Source: Flavobacterium praedii (lineage in GTDB: Bacteria > Bacteroidota > Bacteroidia > Flavobacteriales > Flavobacteriaceae). Taken from it: 64,000 nucleotides of DNA. The stretch spans positions 324,001 through 388,000 of the forward strand of contig NZ_CP113948.1 in NCBI RefSeq assembly GCF_026810365.1, written 5' to 3'. Positions 43,923-53,570 of the stretch are shown here, one piece after another (within the stretch, counting starts at the first letter, position 1; each line of letters starts with the position of its first letter). A program made the translations under genes and the position numbers. The notes beneath the pieces are model-generated. The model did no database searches and was not told the origin of the DNA. It saw only the letters and a program-made list of their open reading frames with translations.

Positions 43923-44879
43923 TTATCGTCTACCTCCAGATGACCTTCCACTGCCACCACCACTAGACATTCTACTGCTGCTACCTGATGACATACTGCT
44001 ACCGCTACTTCTATAGGTAGTATTACTCGGGCTGTAATTAGAATTAGAACGTTGGTAGTTTTGCCCCGAAGAGTTGGATCTATTTTGATTATAAGTACTT
44101 CTAGATTCGTTGGTATTGTAATTCCTAGTTGAAGTCGCGTTATTACGGTTTGTAAATGTAGGAGACGTTCTATTTAAGGTAGTACTGTTGTAGTTTCTTG
44201 TGTAGGAATTGTTTCTGGTATAAGAACTGTTTCTATTAGTACTTCCATTTCTAGTGTAGGATCCATTTCTGGTGTAAGACCTGTTTCTAGAATAGTTATT
44301 GTTCATGGAGTTACTGTAAATTCCACCATAAGAGGAACCTCTTCTGCTGTAATTATAGGAATAAGAAGCTCCGTAACCATAACTTGGATAACCCCAACCG
44401 TAACCTGGATAACCCCAGCCATAAACGGGATAACCCCAACCATAACCATAATAAGGATTTCCAAATCCAAAACCGTAATACGGATTGTTCCAACCAAACC
44501 CTACGGACCAGTAGTTATTTGGGTAAACCGTTACTGTAGTTTCTTGAGGAGAACTTCCCCATGATGCATATCCAGTAGAGGGTGCTTGTATAGAATCGTT
44601 CTCGATATCATAATTACTTCCATAGCTGTTTACATCAGTAAATATTTCTCCTGACGTATCAGTACTTTGTAATGAATTAAAATATTCTTTATATTGTACT
44701 GATGCTGCATTGGGTTGGTTTTCTTTTATAACAATTTGCTCTCCATTTGTACCATAAATACCATCATTATCATAATAAGAGCTGTTTTGGTAAGAACCAC
44801 AAGAAGTTACAAGTGCGCTCAATAGTCCTATTAGGAAATAAAGGGGTACTTTCCGTGTAATTAATGCATTTGTTTTCAT
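43923..44879 (-). CDS. Repeat-rich Tyr/Gly/Trp and Arg/Ser/Asn lipoprotein
   Basis: This 318-residue lipoprotein has the lipobox ALVTSCGS. After a short N-terminal region, residues about 130-175 are a tandem aromatic block of YGWGYP-like units. Residues about 195-245 repeat RNGSYTRNxS. The C-terminal 70 residues are Ser/Gly/Arg-rich low-complexity sequence. I do not recognise a catalytic domain. The composition suggests a surface or extracellular, possibly assembly-prone or adhesive, protein. DNA tandem repeats near 44200-44460 underlie it, so copy number may vary between strains. It is divergent from proS. Confidence 0.75.
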   Translation of the reverse strand: MKTNALITRKVPLYFLIGLLSALVTSCGSYQNSSYYDNDGIYGTNGEQIVIKENQPNAASVQYKEYFNSLQSTDTSGEIFTDVNSYGSNYDIENDSIQAPSTGYASWGSSPQETTVTVYPNNYWSVGFGWNNPYYGFGFGNPYYGYGWGYPVYGWGYPGYGWGYPSYGYGASYSYNYSRRGSSYGGIYSNSMNNNYSRNRSYTRNGSYTRNGSTNRNSSYTRNNSYTRNYNSTTLNRTSPTFTNRNNATSTRNYNTNESRSTYNQNRSNSSGQNYQRSNSNYSPSNTTYRSSGSSMSSGSSSRMSSGGGSGRSSGGRR

Positions 44880-44902
44880 AATCAGTAGTTTGTTTTATTG
44901 TT

Positions 44903-44928
44903 GGTTAATGCAAATTTAGTTAGTTTTG
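44903..44928 (+). promoter_or_regulatory. Candidate proS promoter (overlapping a divergent -7 box)
   Basis: TTG at 44901-44903 and TAGTTTTG at 44921-44928 (a TAnnTTTG match) are 17 bp apart, the usual Bacteroidetes spacing. The start codon is at 44983. On the other strand CAAATTTA (44911-44918) reads TAAATTTG, a -7 box for the lipoprotein gene that overlaps the proS promoter. Confidence 0.5.
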
Positions 44929-44982
44929 CGAAATTATTTAGTTAAATTATTTATAAACAAAAATTATGCCAAATTATTCAAT

Positions 44983-46461
44983 ATGAGCAAGAACCTTACA
45001 ACAAGAGCAGAAGATTATTCAAAATGGTACAATGAGTTGGTTGTTAAGGCCGATTTAGCTGAAAATTCAGGGGTTCGGGGCTGTATGGTAATTAAGCCTT
45101 ATGGCTATGCTATATGGGAAAAAATGCAAGCAGAACTCGATAGGATGTTTAAAGAAACAGGGCATGAAAATGCTTATTTCCCATTGTTTGTTCCTAAAAG
45201 TATGTTTGAAGCAGAGGAGAAAAATGCAGAAGGATTTGCAAAAGAATGTGCTATTGTAACGCATTATAGATTGAAAAATGATCCTGACAAACCAGGTAAA
45301 TTAATGGTTGATCCCAATGCAAAATTGGAAGAAGAATTAATTGTTCGTCCAACCAGTGAAGCAATTATTTGGTCTACTTATAAAGGTTGGGTGCAATCCT
45401 ACAGAGATTTACCCTTATTAATTAATCAATGGGCTAATGTAGTGCGTTGGGAAATGAGAACTCGTTTGTTCTTGAGAACCGCTGAGTTTTTATGGCAAGA
45501 AGGGCATACGGCTCATGCTACCAAAGCTGAAGCAGTAGAAGAATCAGAGAAAATGATGCACGTCTATGCTGATTTTGCTGAGAATTTTATGGCGATACCC
45601 GTTATAAAAGGTTTAAAAACAGAAACGGAGCGTTTTGCAGGAGCTGAAGAAACATATTGTATAGAGGCTTTGATGCAAGATGGTAAAGCTTTACAAGCAG
45701 GAACCTCCCATTTTTTAGGTCAAAACTTTGCCAAAGCTTTTGATGTGAAATTTGCCAATGCCGAGGGTAAACAAGAACATGTATGGGGAACTTCTTGGGG
45801 AGTTTCAACACGATTAATGGGAGCATTAGTCATGACACACTCAGATGATCAAGGATTGGTATTGCCACCAAATTTAGCTCCGATTCAAGTGGTGATTGTT
45901 CCTATTTATAAAAGCGATGAACAATTGGATGCAATTTCGACTGAAGTGGATGTTTTGGTAAAAGCTTTCAAGAAATTAAACATATCAGTTAAATTCGACA
46001 ATAGAACCACTCAAAAGCCAGGATTCAAATTTGCCGAATGGGAGTTGAAAGGGGTGCCTGTTCGAATTGCAGTAGGTCCAAAAGATTTAGAAAATGGAAC
46101 TTTTGAAGTGGCAAGAAGAGATACTTTGTCGAAAGAAGTGGTTTTAAAAGAGGGAATTGTGACTTATATCAGCGATTTATTGGAGCAAATTCAAAAAGAT
46201 TTGTTTGAAAAAGCATTAAACTATAGAAATACCCACATTACCGAGGTAAATAATTTTGATGAGTTTAAAGCTGTTTTGGATGGTGAAGGTGGCTTTGTTT
46301 CAGCACATTGGGATGGTACTGCGGCGACTGAAGAGAAGATAAAAGAATTGACCAAAGCAACGATAAGATGCATTCCTTTAGACAGGGTTGAACAAGCGGG
46401 AAGCTGTGTGTTTACTGGGAATTCTTCAGTTGGAAGGGTGTTGTTTGCTAAGGCGTATTAA
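44983..46461 (+). CDS. proS: Prolyl-tRNA synthetase, archaeal/eukaryote-type
   Basis: This 492-residue class II synthetase has [27 protein letters not shown] (motif 1 region), [36 protein letters not shown] (motif 2) and [24 protein letters not shown] (motif 3), with a C-terminal anticodon-binding and zinc-like domain. It lacks the bacterial-type INS editing insertion and fits the shorter archaeal-type ProRS found in Bacteroidetes. The ATG at 44983 is preferred over an in-frame ATG at 44926, because the promoter box and leader lie upstream and family members begin [17 protein letters not shown]. It charges tRNA-Pro. Confidence 0.93.
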   Translation: MSKNLTTRAEDYSKWYNELVVKADLAENSGVRGCMVIKPYGYAIWEKMQAELDRMFKETGHENAYFPLFVPKSMFEAEEKNAEGFAKECAIVTHYRLKNDPDKPGKLMVDPNAKLEEELIVRPTSEAIIWSTYKGWVQSYRDLPLLINQWANVVRWEMRTRLFLRTAEFLWQEGHTAHATKAEAVEESEKMMHVYADFAENFMAIPVIKGLKTETERFAGAEETYCIEALMQDGKALQAGTSHFLGQNFAKAFDVKFANAEGKQEHVWGTSWGVSTRLMGALVMTHSDDQGLVLPPNLAPIQVVIVPIYKSDEQLDAISTEVDVLVKAFKKLNISVKFDNRTTQKPGFKFAEWELKGVPVRIAVGPKDLENGTFEVARRDTLSKEVVLKEGIVTYISDLLEQIQKDLFEKALNYRNTHITEVNNFDEFKAVLDGEGGFVSAHWDGTAATEEKIKELTKATIRCIPLDRVEQAGSCVFTGNSSVGRVLFAKAY

Positions 46462-46489
46462 AAAAAAAATATTTTTTTTGCCTCTACTA

Positions 46490-46519
46490 TTGTACTTCTC
46501 AAAAATAGTTGTATTTTTG
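46490..46519 (+). promoter_or_regulatory. Promoter of the tRNA-Glu/rpsT unit
   Basis: TTG at 46490-46492 and TATTTTTG at 46512-46519 match the Bacteroidetes -33 and -7 consensus with a 19-bp spacer. The first tRNA starts about 21 bp downstream. Confidence 0.7.
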
Positions 46520-46539
46520 CATCCGCATTAGAGAAGTAT

Positions 46540-46611
46540 GGCCCGTTCGTCTATCGGTTAGGACGCATGGTTTTCATCCATGTAAGAGCGGTTCGATTCC
46601 GCTACGGGCTA
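46540..46611 (+). tRNA. tRNA-Glu (TTC), copy 1
   Basis: A 72-nt cloverleaf has acceptor GGCCCGT pairing with ACGGGCT (a G-U at the first pair), a D-arm with TCGGTTAGGAC, anticodon stem CATGG/CCATG around a loop with TTC, and a T-arm with GGTTCGATTCC. CCA is not encoded. Confidence 0.93.
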
Positions 46612-46657
46612 CTAATTTTTTATGCTGTTGAAGTTATCCTGAACTTAGAGGGAAAAT

Positions 46658-46729
46658 GGCCCGTTCGTCTATCGGTTAGGACGCATGGTTTTCATCCATG
46701 TAAGAGCGGTTCGATTCCGCTACGGGCTA
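46658..46729 (+). tRNA. tRNA-Glu (TTC), copy 2
   Basis: The sequence is identical to copy 1 over all 72 nt, 46 bp downstream of it. Confidence 0.93.
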
Positions 46730-46771
46730 CATATTCGATTTTTAATAGATTGAAAAAACTTAGGGGATACT

Positions 46772-46843
46772 GGTCCGTTCGTCTAGGGGTTAGGACGCCA
46801 AGATTTCGTCTTGGTAACAGGGGTTCGATTCCCTTACGGACTA
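46772..46843 (+). tRNA. tRNA-Glu (TTC), divergent third copy
   Basis: A 72-nt cloverleaf has acceptor GGTCCGT/ACGGACT, anticodon stem CCAAG/CTTGG around loop ATTTCGT (TTC at 34-36), and T-arm GGGTTCGATTCCC. It differs from copies 1 and 2 in the acceptor, anticodon and variable regions but decodes the same codons. It lies 34 bp before rpsT. Confidence 0.88.
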
Positions 46844-46877
46844 CAAAAAGAAATAGTAAAGATAAAAATATAATAAA

Positions 46878-47129
46878 ATGGCAAATCATAAGTCAGCTCT
46901 AAAAAGAATTAGAAGTAACGAAAAGAGAAGAGTATTAAACAGATACCAACACAAAACGACTCGTAATGCTATTAAAGCATTAAGAATTGCAACTGATAAA
47001 ACTGATGCGACTTCTAAATTGTCAAGTGTAATTTCTATGATAGATAAGTTAGCTAAGAAAAACATCATTCATGATAACAAAGCTTCAAACTTGAAGTCTA
47101 AGTTAACTAAGCATGTTGCTAAATTGTAA
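46878..47129 (+). CDS. rpsT: 30S ribosomal protein S20
   Basis: This 83-residue basic helical protein begins MANHKSALKRIRSNEKRRVLNRYQHKTTRNAIK, matching the S20 signature, and ends KASNLKSKLTKHVAKL. S20 binds 16S rRNA early in 30S assembly. It shares a promoter with the three tRNA-Glu genes, and the terminator at 47152 closes the unit. Confidence 0.95.
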   Translation: MANHKSALKRIRSNEKRRVLNRYQHKTTRNAIKALRIATDKTDATSKLSSVISMIDKLAKKNIIHDNKASNLKSKLTKHVAKL

Positions 47130-47151
47130 TATTGTAATATTTATATAAAAA

Positions 47152-47178
47152 GCTCCTTTTGATAAGGGGCTTTTTTTA
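47152..47178 (+). terminator. Terminator of rpsT
   Basis: GCTCCTT (47152-47158) pairs with AAGGGGC (47164-47170), including one G-U pair, followed by T7. Confidence 0.88.
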
Positions 47179-47230
47179 TGAATTAATTTTGGGATTATTC
47201 CCTGAATAAGAAGAAATTCATAATTCTTTT

Positions 47231-47632
47231 TTAGGATGGATTCTCTATTTTATATTTTAAAAAGTTTAATTTTTCAACAGTGATAGGTTTAGATAAAAAA
47301 TCGATAACATTTGGATATGTTTTTGATTTTTTAATGTCTTTTGGATCTATAGTTGAAGATAGAATAATGACTTTAGTGTAGTTTAAATTAAAGTAGTCCG
47401 AATCGTTAAACAAGTCTAGAAATTCCCAACCGCCCATTATTGGCATGTTTAAATCTAGAAAGATCAACTGAGGTTTAGTTTGTTGTTTAGACAAATCAAG
47501 GATTAAATTGATAGCTTCTTCGCCATTTGTTGCGTATATTATTTCTTTTGCAAAAACTGCTTTTTGGACCACTTTTTTGAATAGCATTATAGTTATTGGG
47601 TCGTCTTCAATACACATTATTAGTTCTAGCAT
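47231..47632 (-). CDS. Single-domain response regulator
   Basis: This 133-residue CheY-like receiver domain has acidic D10/D11, the phosphoacceptor D60 in FLDLNMP, S92 in ILSS and K115 in FLSKPI. It has no output domain. It is encoded 4 bp after the sensor kinase on the same strand and is almost certainly its phosphorylation target, acting by protein-protein contact or as a phosphorelay intermediate. Confidence 0.9.
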   Translation of the reverse strand: MLELIMCIEDDPITIMLFKKVVQKAVFAKEIIYATNGEEAINLILDLSKQQTKPQLIFLDLNMPIMGGWEFLDLFNDSDYFNLNYTKVIILSSTIDPKDIKKSKTYPNVIDFLSKPITVEKLNFLKYKIENPS

Positions 47633-47636
47633 TTTT

Positions 47637-49346
47637 TTAGGTTTTAAATGTTAGTTTGTATTCAGTTCCTTTTTCTACCTCGCTTTTGATGCTTATTGAT
47701 CCTCCTAAAGTTTCTATTTGTGATTTCACAAGAAAAAGTCCCAGGCCTTTGCTGTCAGGGTAATTATGAAATCTTTGGTATAGCCCGAATACTTTATCTT
47801 TATGTCTTTCTAAATCAATGCCTATGCCATTGTCTTTAAAATAAATGACGATTGTATTGTTTTCGTTACTTATTCTAATATCGATTATTAAGTCTCTTTC
47901 TTTTGATCTGTATTTGAATGAATTGGTTAGTAAATTGATGAATATGCTTTCGAAATAGGACTTATTTGTGTGTATTTTTTCAGCATTTCCATATTTAATA
48001 TTCAATTGAGGCTTGATATTTTCAATTTGTATATGAAGTTGGGAGAGGGTGTTTTTGAATAATTCTTTTATTTGTAGTTCCTCGTGTTGAAGTGTTGTGC
48101 TGTCTTTTATTGTGATTACTTTGGCGAGGTCATTAATGGTTTCGTTAAGTAGATTAGTGGATAATTTGAAGCCTTCTAATATTTCATTTAAATTTTCATC
48201 TTTTATAGTGTAGTCTTCAATTAAGTTTAATAAGCCTGTCAAATTTGATAAAGGAGCTCTTAAATTATGTGACGTTATGTATGAAAACTGTTTTAAATCT
48301 TTGTTGTTTTGAGTTAGTTCTCGTATAAGTATTTCTTTTTCTTTTTCTAATTTTCTTTCTTCGGTAATGTCTCTTTGTATGGATATCCAATGAGAAAGTT
48401 CATATTCAAGGTCATAAACAGGAATGAAAGATAGTCTAACCCAATATTCAGATTGATCTTTTTTGTATAAATTGATTTCAAGAAAGCATTCTTGTTGGTT
48501 TTTTATACAATTTGTTAGTTTTTCAATTTCTCGTAAATCTGAATTTTTGCCCATAAAGAAATCAAGTGGTTTTCCTATGATTTCGGAATGTTCGTATCCT
48601 GACATTTTAGCGAAAGCTGGGTTGGCAAAAACGATATCAGGTGTTTGGTTGTCTAGTGATTCAGCTTGAGTAATTATTATAGAATCTTTGGCTTCGGTAA
48701 AAACAGTTTCGAGTAGTTTTAATCGATTTTCTTCTTCTTTTTGTTTCGTGATATCTTGAATTGCGCCAATCATTCGGATCGCTTTTCCATTGTCGTCTTT
48801 TAAAATAAAACCTCTATCCAATACATGTTTGTATGTGTTGTCTGCGCATTTAAAACGATATTGATCTTGCCATTTTTCGGTTTTTTGTTCAAGAAAAGAA
48901 TAGAGTTTAATAGACATTTTGATGCTGTCTTCTGGATGAATGTTGTCGAACCACCATTTTGAAGTGTTTCCCACTTGGTCAATGTTATAGCCAAAAATAC
49001 CTTTTATGCCTTTGTTCCATGTTATATGGTCTTCTGGGATTTTCCAGTCCCAAATGGTGTCACTAGTGGCTTTTGCGACAATATCATATTTTTCGTTAGA
49101 TTCTTTTAATTTGTCGTTTGTGCTTTTTAAATGATTATAGATTTCAGCATTTCTTTTGCTGTTTTTGATCAGGATATATCTGAAAAGCAGGCCTGTAATG
49201 ATTATGAAGAGAATGTCTTTTGCGAAACTAAAAGTGTAACTATCAATAAGCGTGTCGTATCTTTTTGCTAATTTACAGCTAATAATAGCGATAAATAAGG
49301 CTGATAAAGTATAAGTTAATGTTATTTGATTGGCTTTGTTTTTCAT
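47637..49346 (-). CDS. PAS-domain sensor histidine kinase
   Basis: This 569-residue sensor has two hydrophobic N-terminal segments (about 9-24 and 42-60). Two PAS/PAC modules follow (88-200 with DTIWDWKIPEDHITWNKGI; 215-330 with IVFANPAFAKMSGYEHSEIIGKPLDFF). Then come a HisKA domain with phosphoacceptor H360 in YITSHNLRAPLSNL and a HATPase domain (NSFKYRS, DNGIGIDLERH, KGLGLFLVKSQIETLGGSISI). The second PAS lacks the cysteine of a LOV photosensor. It probably senses an internal or membrane-associated cue. The stop precedes the response regulator gene by 4 bp. Confidence 0.9.
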   Translation of the reverse strand: MKNKANQITLTYTLSALFIAIISCKLAKRYDTLIDSYTFSFAKDILFIIITGLLFRYILIKNSKRNAEIYNHLKSTNDKLKESNEKYDIVAKATSDTIWDWKIPEDHITWNKGIKGIFGYNIDQVGNTSKWWFDNIHPEDSIKMSIKLYSFLEQKTEKWQDQYRFKCADNTYKHVLDRGFILKDDNGKAIRMIGAIQDITKQKEEENRLKLLETVFTEAKDSIIITQAESLDNQTPDIVFANPAFAKMSGYEHSEIIGKPLDFFMGKNSDLREIEKLTNCIKNQQECFLEINLYKKDQSEYWVRLSFIPVYDLEYELSHWISIQRDITEERKLEKEKEILIRELTQNNKDLKQFSYITSHNLRAPLSNLTGLLNLIEDYTIKDENLNEILEGFKLSTNLLNETINDLAKVITIKDSTTLQHEELQIKELFKNTLSQLHIQIENIKPQLNIKYGNAEKIHTNKSYFESIFINLLTNSFKYRSKERDLIIDIRISNENNTIVIYFKDNGIGIDLERHKDKVFGLYQRFHNYPDSKGLGLFLVKSQIETLGGSISIKSEVEKGTEYKLTFKT

Positions 49347-49492
49347 TAATCAAATATAAAAAATTAAAGTTAAAATTTAAAATATCGGTAAGAAAAATAT
49401 TTAATTATTTAATGTGTGGTTTTATTTAAGTGCTTAAACGTTAACAAAATGGCAAACTATTGTATAAAGGTTTTTTATATGAAAATAAAGTG

Positions 49493-49500
49493 TACCTTTG
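49493..49500 (+). promoter_or_regulatory. Candidate -7 box of typA
   Basis: TACCTTTG (49493-49500) matches TAnnTTTG and lies 19 bp before the ATG at 49520. No TTG at clear -33 spacing was found. Confidence 0.35.
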
Positions 49501-49519
49501 CACCCATTAAAAATCACAG

Positions 49520-51316
49520 ATGGAAGCTATTAGAAACATTGCAATTATTGCCCACGTCGATCACGGTAAAACAACTTTGGTTGATAAAATTATGTATCAC
49601 TGTCAGTTATTTCGTGACAACGAGAACACAGGTGACCTAATCCTTGATAACAACGACTTAGAGCGTGAAAGAGGTATTACAATTACTTCAAAGAATGTTT
49701 CTGTAGTATACAAAGGAACAAAAATCAATATTATTGATACTCCTGGTCACGCCGATTTTGGTGGAGAGGTAGAGCGTGTATTGAATATGGCTGATGGAGT
49801 TTGTCTTTTAGTAGATGCTTTTGAAGGGCCTATGCCACAAACTCGTTTTGTATTGCAAAAAGCAATTGACTTAGGTCTTAAACCTTGTGTTGTAATCAAT
49901 AAAGTTGATAAAGAAAACTGTACTCCTGAAGAAGTTCACGAAAAAGTTTTTGACTTAATGTTTGAATTAGGTGCTCAAGAATGGCAGTTGGATTTTCCAA
50001 CCGTTTATGGGTCAGCTAAAAATAACTGGATGTCTGATCATTGGGAAAACGTAACAGATAATGTTGAAGCATTGTTGGATATGGTTATTGAAAATGTACC
50101 AGCTCCTAAAGTTTCTGAAGGAACTCCACAAATGTTGATTACATCTTTAGATTTCTCTGCATTTACAGGTCGTATCGCTATCGGTCGTCTTGAAAGAGGT
50201 GTTTTGAATGAAGGGATGCCAATCTCATTAGTAAAAAGAGACGGTACAATCACTAAATCACGTATTAAAGAATTACATACTTTTGAAGGTCTTGGTCGTA
50301 AAAAAGTGCAACAAGTAATTGCTGGAGATATTTGTGCCATTATTGGTGTTGAAGGATTTGAAATTGGTGATACTATTGCTGATTTTGAAAACCCAGAAGC
50401 TTTAAAAACTATTGATATTGACGAACCTACAATGAGTATGTTGTTTACAATTAATGACTCTCCTTTCTTTGGGAAAGAGGGTAAATTTGTAACTTCTCGT
50501 CATATTAGAGAGCGTTTGACAAAAGAATTAGAGAAAAACTTAGCAATGAAGTTAGGTGAAACTGATTCTGCTGATAAGTTTATGGTTTTTGGTCGTGGTG
50601 TACTACACTTGTCTGTTCTTATTGAAACAATGAGAAGAGAAGGTTACGAACTGCAAATTGGTCAACCACAGGTTATTATCAAAGAAATTGATGGTAAAAA
50701 ATGTGAGCCTATTGAGGAATTGACAATTGATTTACCAGAAAGTCTTTCAGGTAGAGCGGTTGAGTTTGTTACGATGCGTAAAGGTGAAATGTTGAGTATG
50801 GAAACCAAAGGGGAGCGTATGATTGTAAAATTTAATATTCCATCACGTGGAATTATTGGATTGCGTAATCAATTGCTTACTGCTACTGCTGGTGAGGCTA
50901 TTATGGCGCACCGTTTTATAGGATACGAACCTTACAAAGGAGAAATTGCTGGACGTAACAAAGGTTCATTGATTTCTATGGAAAAAGGGAAAGCTATTCC
51001 TTATTCTATCGATAAATTGCAAGATCGTGGTAAGTTTTTTGTTGAACCAAATGCCGAAATTTACGAAGGTCAGGTAATTGGAGAAAACTCTCGTGGTGAT
51101 GATATGTGTGTAAACGTAACTAAAGAGAAAAAACAGTCTAACGTTCGTTCTTCTGGAAATGATGAAAAAGCGAGAATTATTCCTCCGATCATTTTCTCTC
51201 TTGAAGAAGCTTTAGAATACATTCAAAAAGATGAGTATGTTGAGGTAACTCCAAAATCGATTCGTTTGAGAAAAATCTTTTTGACAGAAACAGATAGAAA
51301 AAGATTTAAAATCTAA
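49520..51316 (+). CDS. typA: Ribosome-associated GTPase BipA/TypA
   Basis: This 598-residue translational GTPase has G1 AHVDHGKTT (11-19), G2 RGITIT, G3 [16 protein letters not shown], and G4 NKVD. The EF-G-like beta-barrel domains and the BipA C-terminal domain ([23 protein letters not shown]) follow. It acts on 70S ribosomes under stress and in ribosome assembly. It is monocistronic here, with a terminator at 51338. Length and motif content match BipA. Confidence 0.95.
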   Translation: MEAIRNIAIIAHVDHGKTTLVDKIMYHCQLFRDNENTGDLILDNNDLERERGITITSKNVSVVYKGTKINIIDTPGHADFGGEVERVLNMADGVCLLVDAFEGPMPQTRFVLQKAIDLGLKPCVVINKVDKENCTPEEVHEKVFDLMFELGAQEWQLDFPTVYGSAKNNWMSDHWENVTDNVEALLDMVIENVPAPKVSEGTPQMLITSLDFSAFTGRIAIGRLERGVLNEGMPISLVKRDGTITKSRIKELHTFEGLGRKKVQQVIAGDICAIIGVEGFEIGDTIADFENPEALKTIDIDEPTMSMLFTINDSPFFGKEGKFVTSRHIRERLTKELEKNLAMKLGETDSADKFMVFGRGVLHLSVLIETMRREGYELQIGQPQVIIKEIDGKKCEPIEELTIDLPESLSGRAVEFVTMRKGEMLSMETKGERMIVKFNIPSRGIIGLRNQLLTATAGEAIMAHRFIGYEPYKGEIAGRNKGSLISMEKGKAIPYSIDKLQDRGKFFVEPNAEIYEGQVIGENSRGDDMCVNVTKEKKQSNVRSSGNDEKARIIPPIIFSLEEALEYIQKDEYVEVTPKSIRLRKIFLTETDRKRFKI

Positions 51317-51337
51317 AAGATTTAAATTTCAATATTT

Positions 51338-51377
51338 AAAAATCCCAAATTCCTAAGTGCTGGAATTTGGGATTTTT
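51338..51377 (+). terminator. Terminator of typA
   Basis: The 16-bp perfect arms AAAAATCCCAAATTCC and GGAATTTGGGATTTTT flank an 8-nt loop, giving a symmetrical hairpin that also ends transcripts from the opposite strand (the GH92 gene ends 54 bp later). Confidence 0.88.
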
Positions 51378-51431
51378 GTTTTAACCCGTTCTTAATTGGC
51401 ATTTAAAAGCGACTACTTTTTCTTTAAATTT

Positions 51432-53567
51432 TTACTCAAATTTCAGCGCACCACCCTGCATAATTTGTTTGTAATTGATTTCTACACCTTCGATTTTCTT
51501 TCCGTTAAGGATGATTTTTTTATAAGAGTCCCCATTGCAAATAATTGTCAAAGTTTTATTTTCTGAGAGATGGATGGTCACTTTTTTGACCTGTGGCATT
51601 CCAAAAACAAATGCACCTGTAGCTGGATTAACAGGATAAAAACCTAATGTTGTCAAAATATACCAAGCACTCATTTGACCACAATCGTCATTTCCAGTGA
51701 TTCCGTTTGGTGTGTTATTGTAGAATTGATTATAGATTTGAGTAATTAATTTTTTGCCTTTTTCAGGTTCGTTTGAGAACGCATACAAATAAGATATATG
51801 ATGGCTGGGTTCATTTCCATGGGCATATTGACCAATCATTCCTTCTTGACCAAGATGTCTGTTGTCTTTTTCTCCATTTAGTGTAAAAAAAGTATTCAGC
51901 TGTTTGGTGAACTGTTCTTTTCCCCCTAATAAGTTTGTAACTCCCAGAATATCGTGTTGAGTAGAAGCCCAGGAATATTGCCATGCGTTGGCTTCGGTAT
52001 AATCTCCAGGATTGTTCATAGGAGAGGTTGGTTTTAAAGGATCGAATGGAGTTCTCCAATGGCCTTGCGTATCTTTCCCTCTCATTAATCCCGTTTCTTT
52101 ATCAAAAATATTTTTGTAGTAAGAAGCTCTTTTATAATAAGCCTTGGCAATTATTTTATTGCCTAACTTTTCGGCTAATAATGCTACACAGTAGTCGTCA
52201 TAACTGCTTTCTAGCGTTCTGGAAACGGCTTCATTATCAATCTTATCGAATGGATAATACCCATATTTATTGTATAAATCCCAGTCGTTATTGGGATGGC
52301 TTTTAGTAGTTGTTTCAATCATTGCTTGCAAAGCTTCATTGGCATCAAAACCTCTGAACCCTTTGTTGTAAGCATCGGTTATAATCGGAATGGCATGATT
52401 GCCAATCATACAATTATTTTCCTGTCCCCAAACCGTCCAAATTGGCAAATAACCAGCCGCTTTGTGATGGAGTAACATGGTATTTATAAACCCATTAACC
52501 CGTTCTGGGACAAGTATGGTATACAACGGATTTGCAGCTCTATAGGTATCCCAAAGCGAAAGGGTGGAATAATATTCTCCGTTTGGTGCTGTAGCAATTT
52601 TGTCATCTGCCCCTCGGTATTTTCCGTCTACATCGGCAATATTACTGGGTTGAGTAAACAAATGATACATTGAAGTATAAAATATTTGCTTTTGTTTTAA
52701 AGAAGCCTCTATTTCAATTTTAGATAAATATTCATTCCATTTGGCTTTGGCATTGGCTGTTGTTTGTGCAAAATCCCAAAGGGGTAATTCCGTTTTTAAA
52801 TTGTTTTTGGCTCCTTCGATACTTACAGTAGAAAAAGCAATTTTGGCTTGTAGCGTTTTGTTTTTTAACTCAAAATCAAGAATATATCTAGGTGCTTTTT
52901 CTTTTGGTTTTTTGGGCAATTCTATTGCATTTGAAAATGGAGTATCAAAAGTGAGTGTGAAAAAGTATTTTCGCTCGACCCAGTTTTTGTTATGGCAATA
53001 ACCTGAAATGGTTGTTTTGTTTTCAGTGCTAACTTTACTGTCGAGGACCAATGAGTCTGTTAAAAAACGCAATCCGTGTTGAATGTCAACCAATAGTTTC
53101 GCTTTGTTTGTAGGGTAAATAAATTGATTGAAAGCGACTCTCTCAGTTGCTGTTAGCTTCACTTTTATACTATCGTTTAATATAACCGAATACAAACCAG
53201 GACTGGCTTTTTCAGTTTTTTTATTATAACTCGTTTTGAAATTTTCGGTTTTGTTTTCTACAAAAGGAAGTAACAGCACATCCCCTAAATCATTAATTCC
53301 CGTTCCGCTCAAATGGGTTTGCGAAAATCCAAGGATTTCAGGATTCTTATATTGATAGCCTGAGGTGTAATCCCAACCTATATCAACATTGTCTGGACTG
53401 GGCTGTACCATTCCAAAGGGTAAACAAGCACCAGGAAAAGTATGGCCTGTTCCATCAGTCCCTATAAAAGGATTGACAAATTGGGTAAAGTCTTTGACTT
53501 CTTCTTTGTTAGAGCAACTCTCCAAGGAAAATAATAGTAGGAATAGAAAGAGTCCTAGTTTTTTCAT
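51432..53567 (-). CDS. GH92-family alpha-mannosidase lipoprotein
   Basis: This 711-residue protein has a lipoprotein signal (FSLESCSNKE). The GH92 signature follows: FVNPFIGTDGTGHTFPGACLPFGMVQPSPDN near the start, SGTGIND, the catalytic-domain piece WDTYRAANPLY, and the C-terminal GNDDCGQMSAWYILTTLGFYPVNPATGAFVFG. Members hydrolyse alpha-mannosidic bonds with calcium. It is encoded 3 bp from the esterase on the same strand, as part of a glycan-degrading set (esterase, GH13, GH127). Confidence 0.9.
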   Translation of the reverse strand: MKKLGLFLFLLLFSLESCSNKEEVKDFTQFVNPFIGTDGTGHTFPGACLPFGMVQPSPDNVDIGWDYTSGYQYKNPEILGFSQTHLSGTGINDLGDVLLLPFVENKTENFKTSYNKKTEKASPGLYSVILNDSIKVKLTATERVAFNQFIYPTNKAKLLVDIQHGLRFLTDSLVLDSKVSTENKTTISGYCHNKNWVERKYFFTLTFDTPFSNAIELPKKPKEKAPRYILDFELKNKTLQAKIAFSTVSIEGAKNNLKTELPLWDFAQTTANAKAKWNEYLSKIEIEASLKQKQIFYTSMYHLFTQPSNIADVDGKYRGADDKIATAPNGEYYSTLSLWDTYRAANPLYTILVPERVNGFINTMLLHHKAAGYLPIWTVWGQENNCMIGNHAIPIITDAYNKGFRGFDANEALQAMIETTTKSHPNNDWDLYNKYGYYPFDKIDNEAVSRTLESSYDDYCVALLAEKLGNKIIAKAYYKRASYYKNIFDKETGLMRGKDTQGHWRTPFDPLKPTSPMNNPGDYTEANAWQYSWASTQHDILGVTNLLGGKEQFTKQLNTFFTLNGEKDNRHLGQEGMIGQYAHGNEPSHHISYLYAFSNEPEKGKKLITQIYNQFYNNTPNGITGNDDCGQMSAWYILTTLGFYPVNPATGAFVFGMPQVKKVTIHLSENKTLTIICNGDSYKKIILNGKKIEGVEINYKQIMQGGALKFE

Positions 53568-53570
53568 CTT

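Noticed and set aside
44200..44460. DNA tandem repeats as a CRISPR or mobile element
   Set aside because: They encode in-frame Tyr/Gly/Trp and Arg/Ser/Asn peptide repeats of the lipoprotein at 43923.
46567..46902. An open frame on + through the tRNA-Glu genes, with a complementary frame on - reading RSGIEPLL-like words
   Set aside because: It is made of tRNA-Glu sequence; such frames are common false calls over tRNA arrays.
47637..49346. LOV light sensor
   Set aside because: The second PAS domain lacks the flavin-binding cysteine motif; it reads GKPLDFFMG.
49351..49358. CAAATATA as a - strand -7 box for the sensor kinase
   Set aside because: It is only 5 bp before the ATG, so transcription would start inside the gene.
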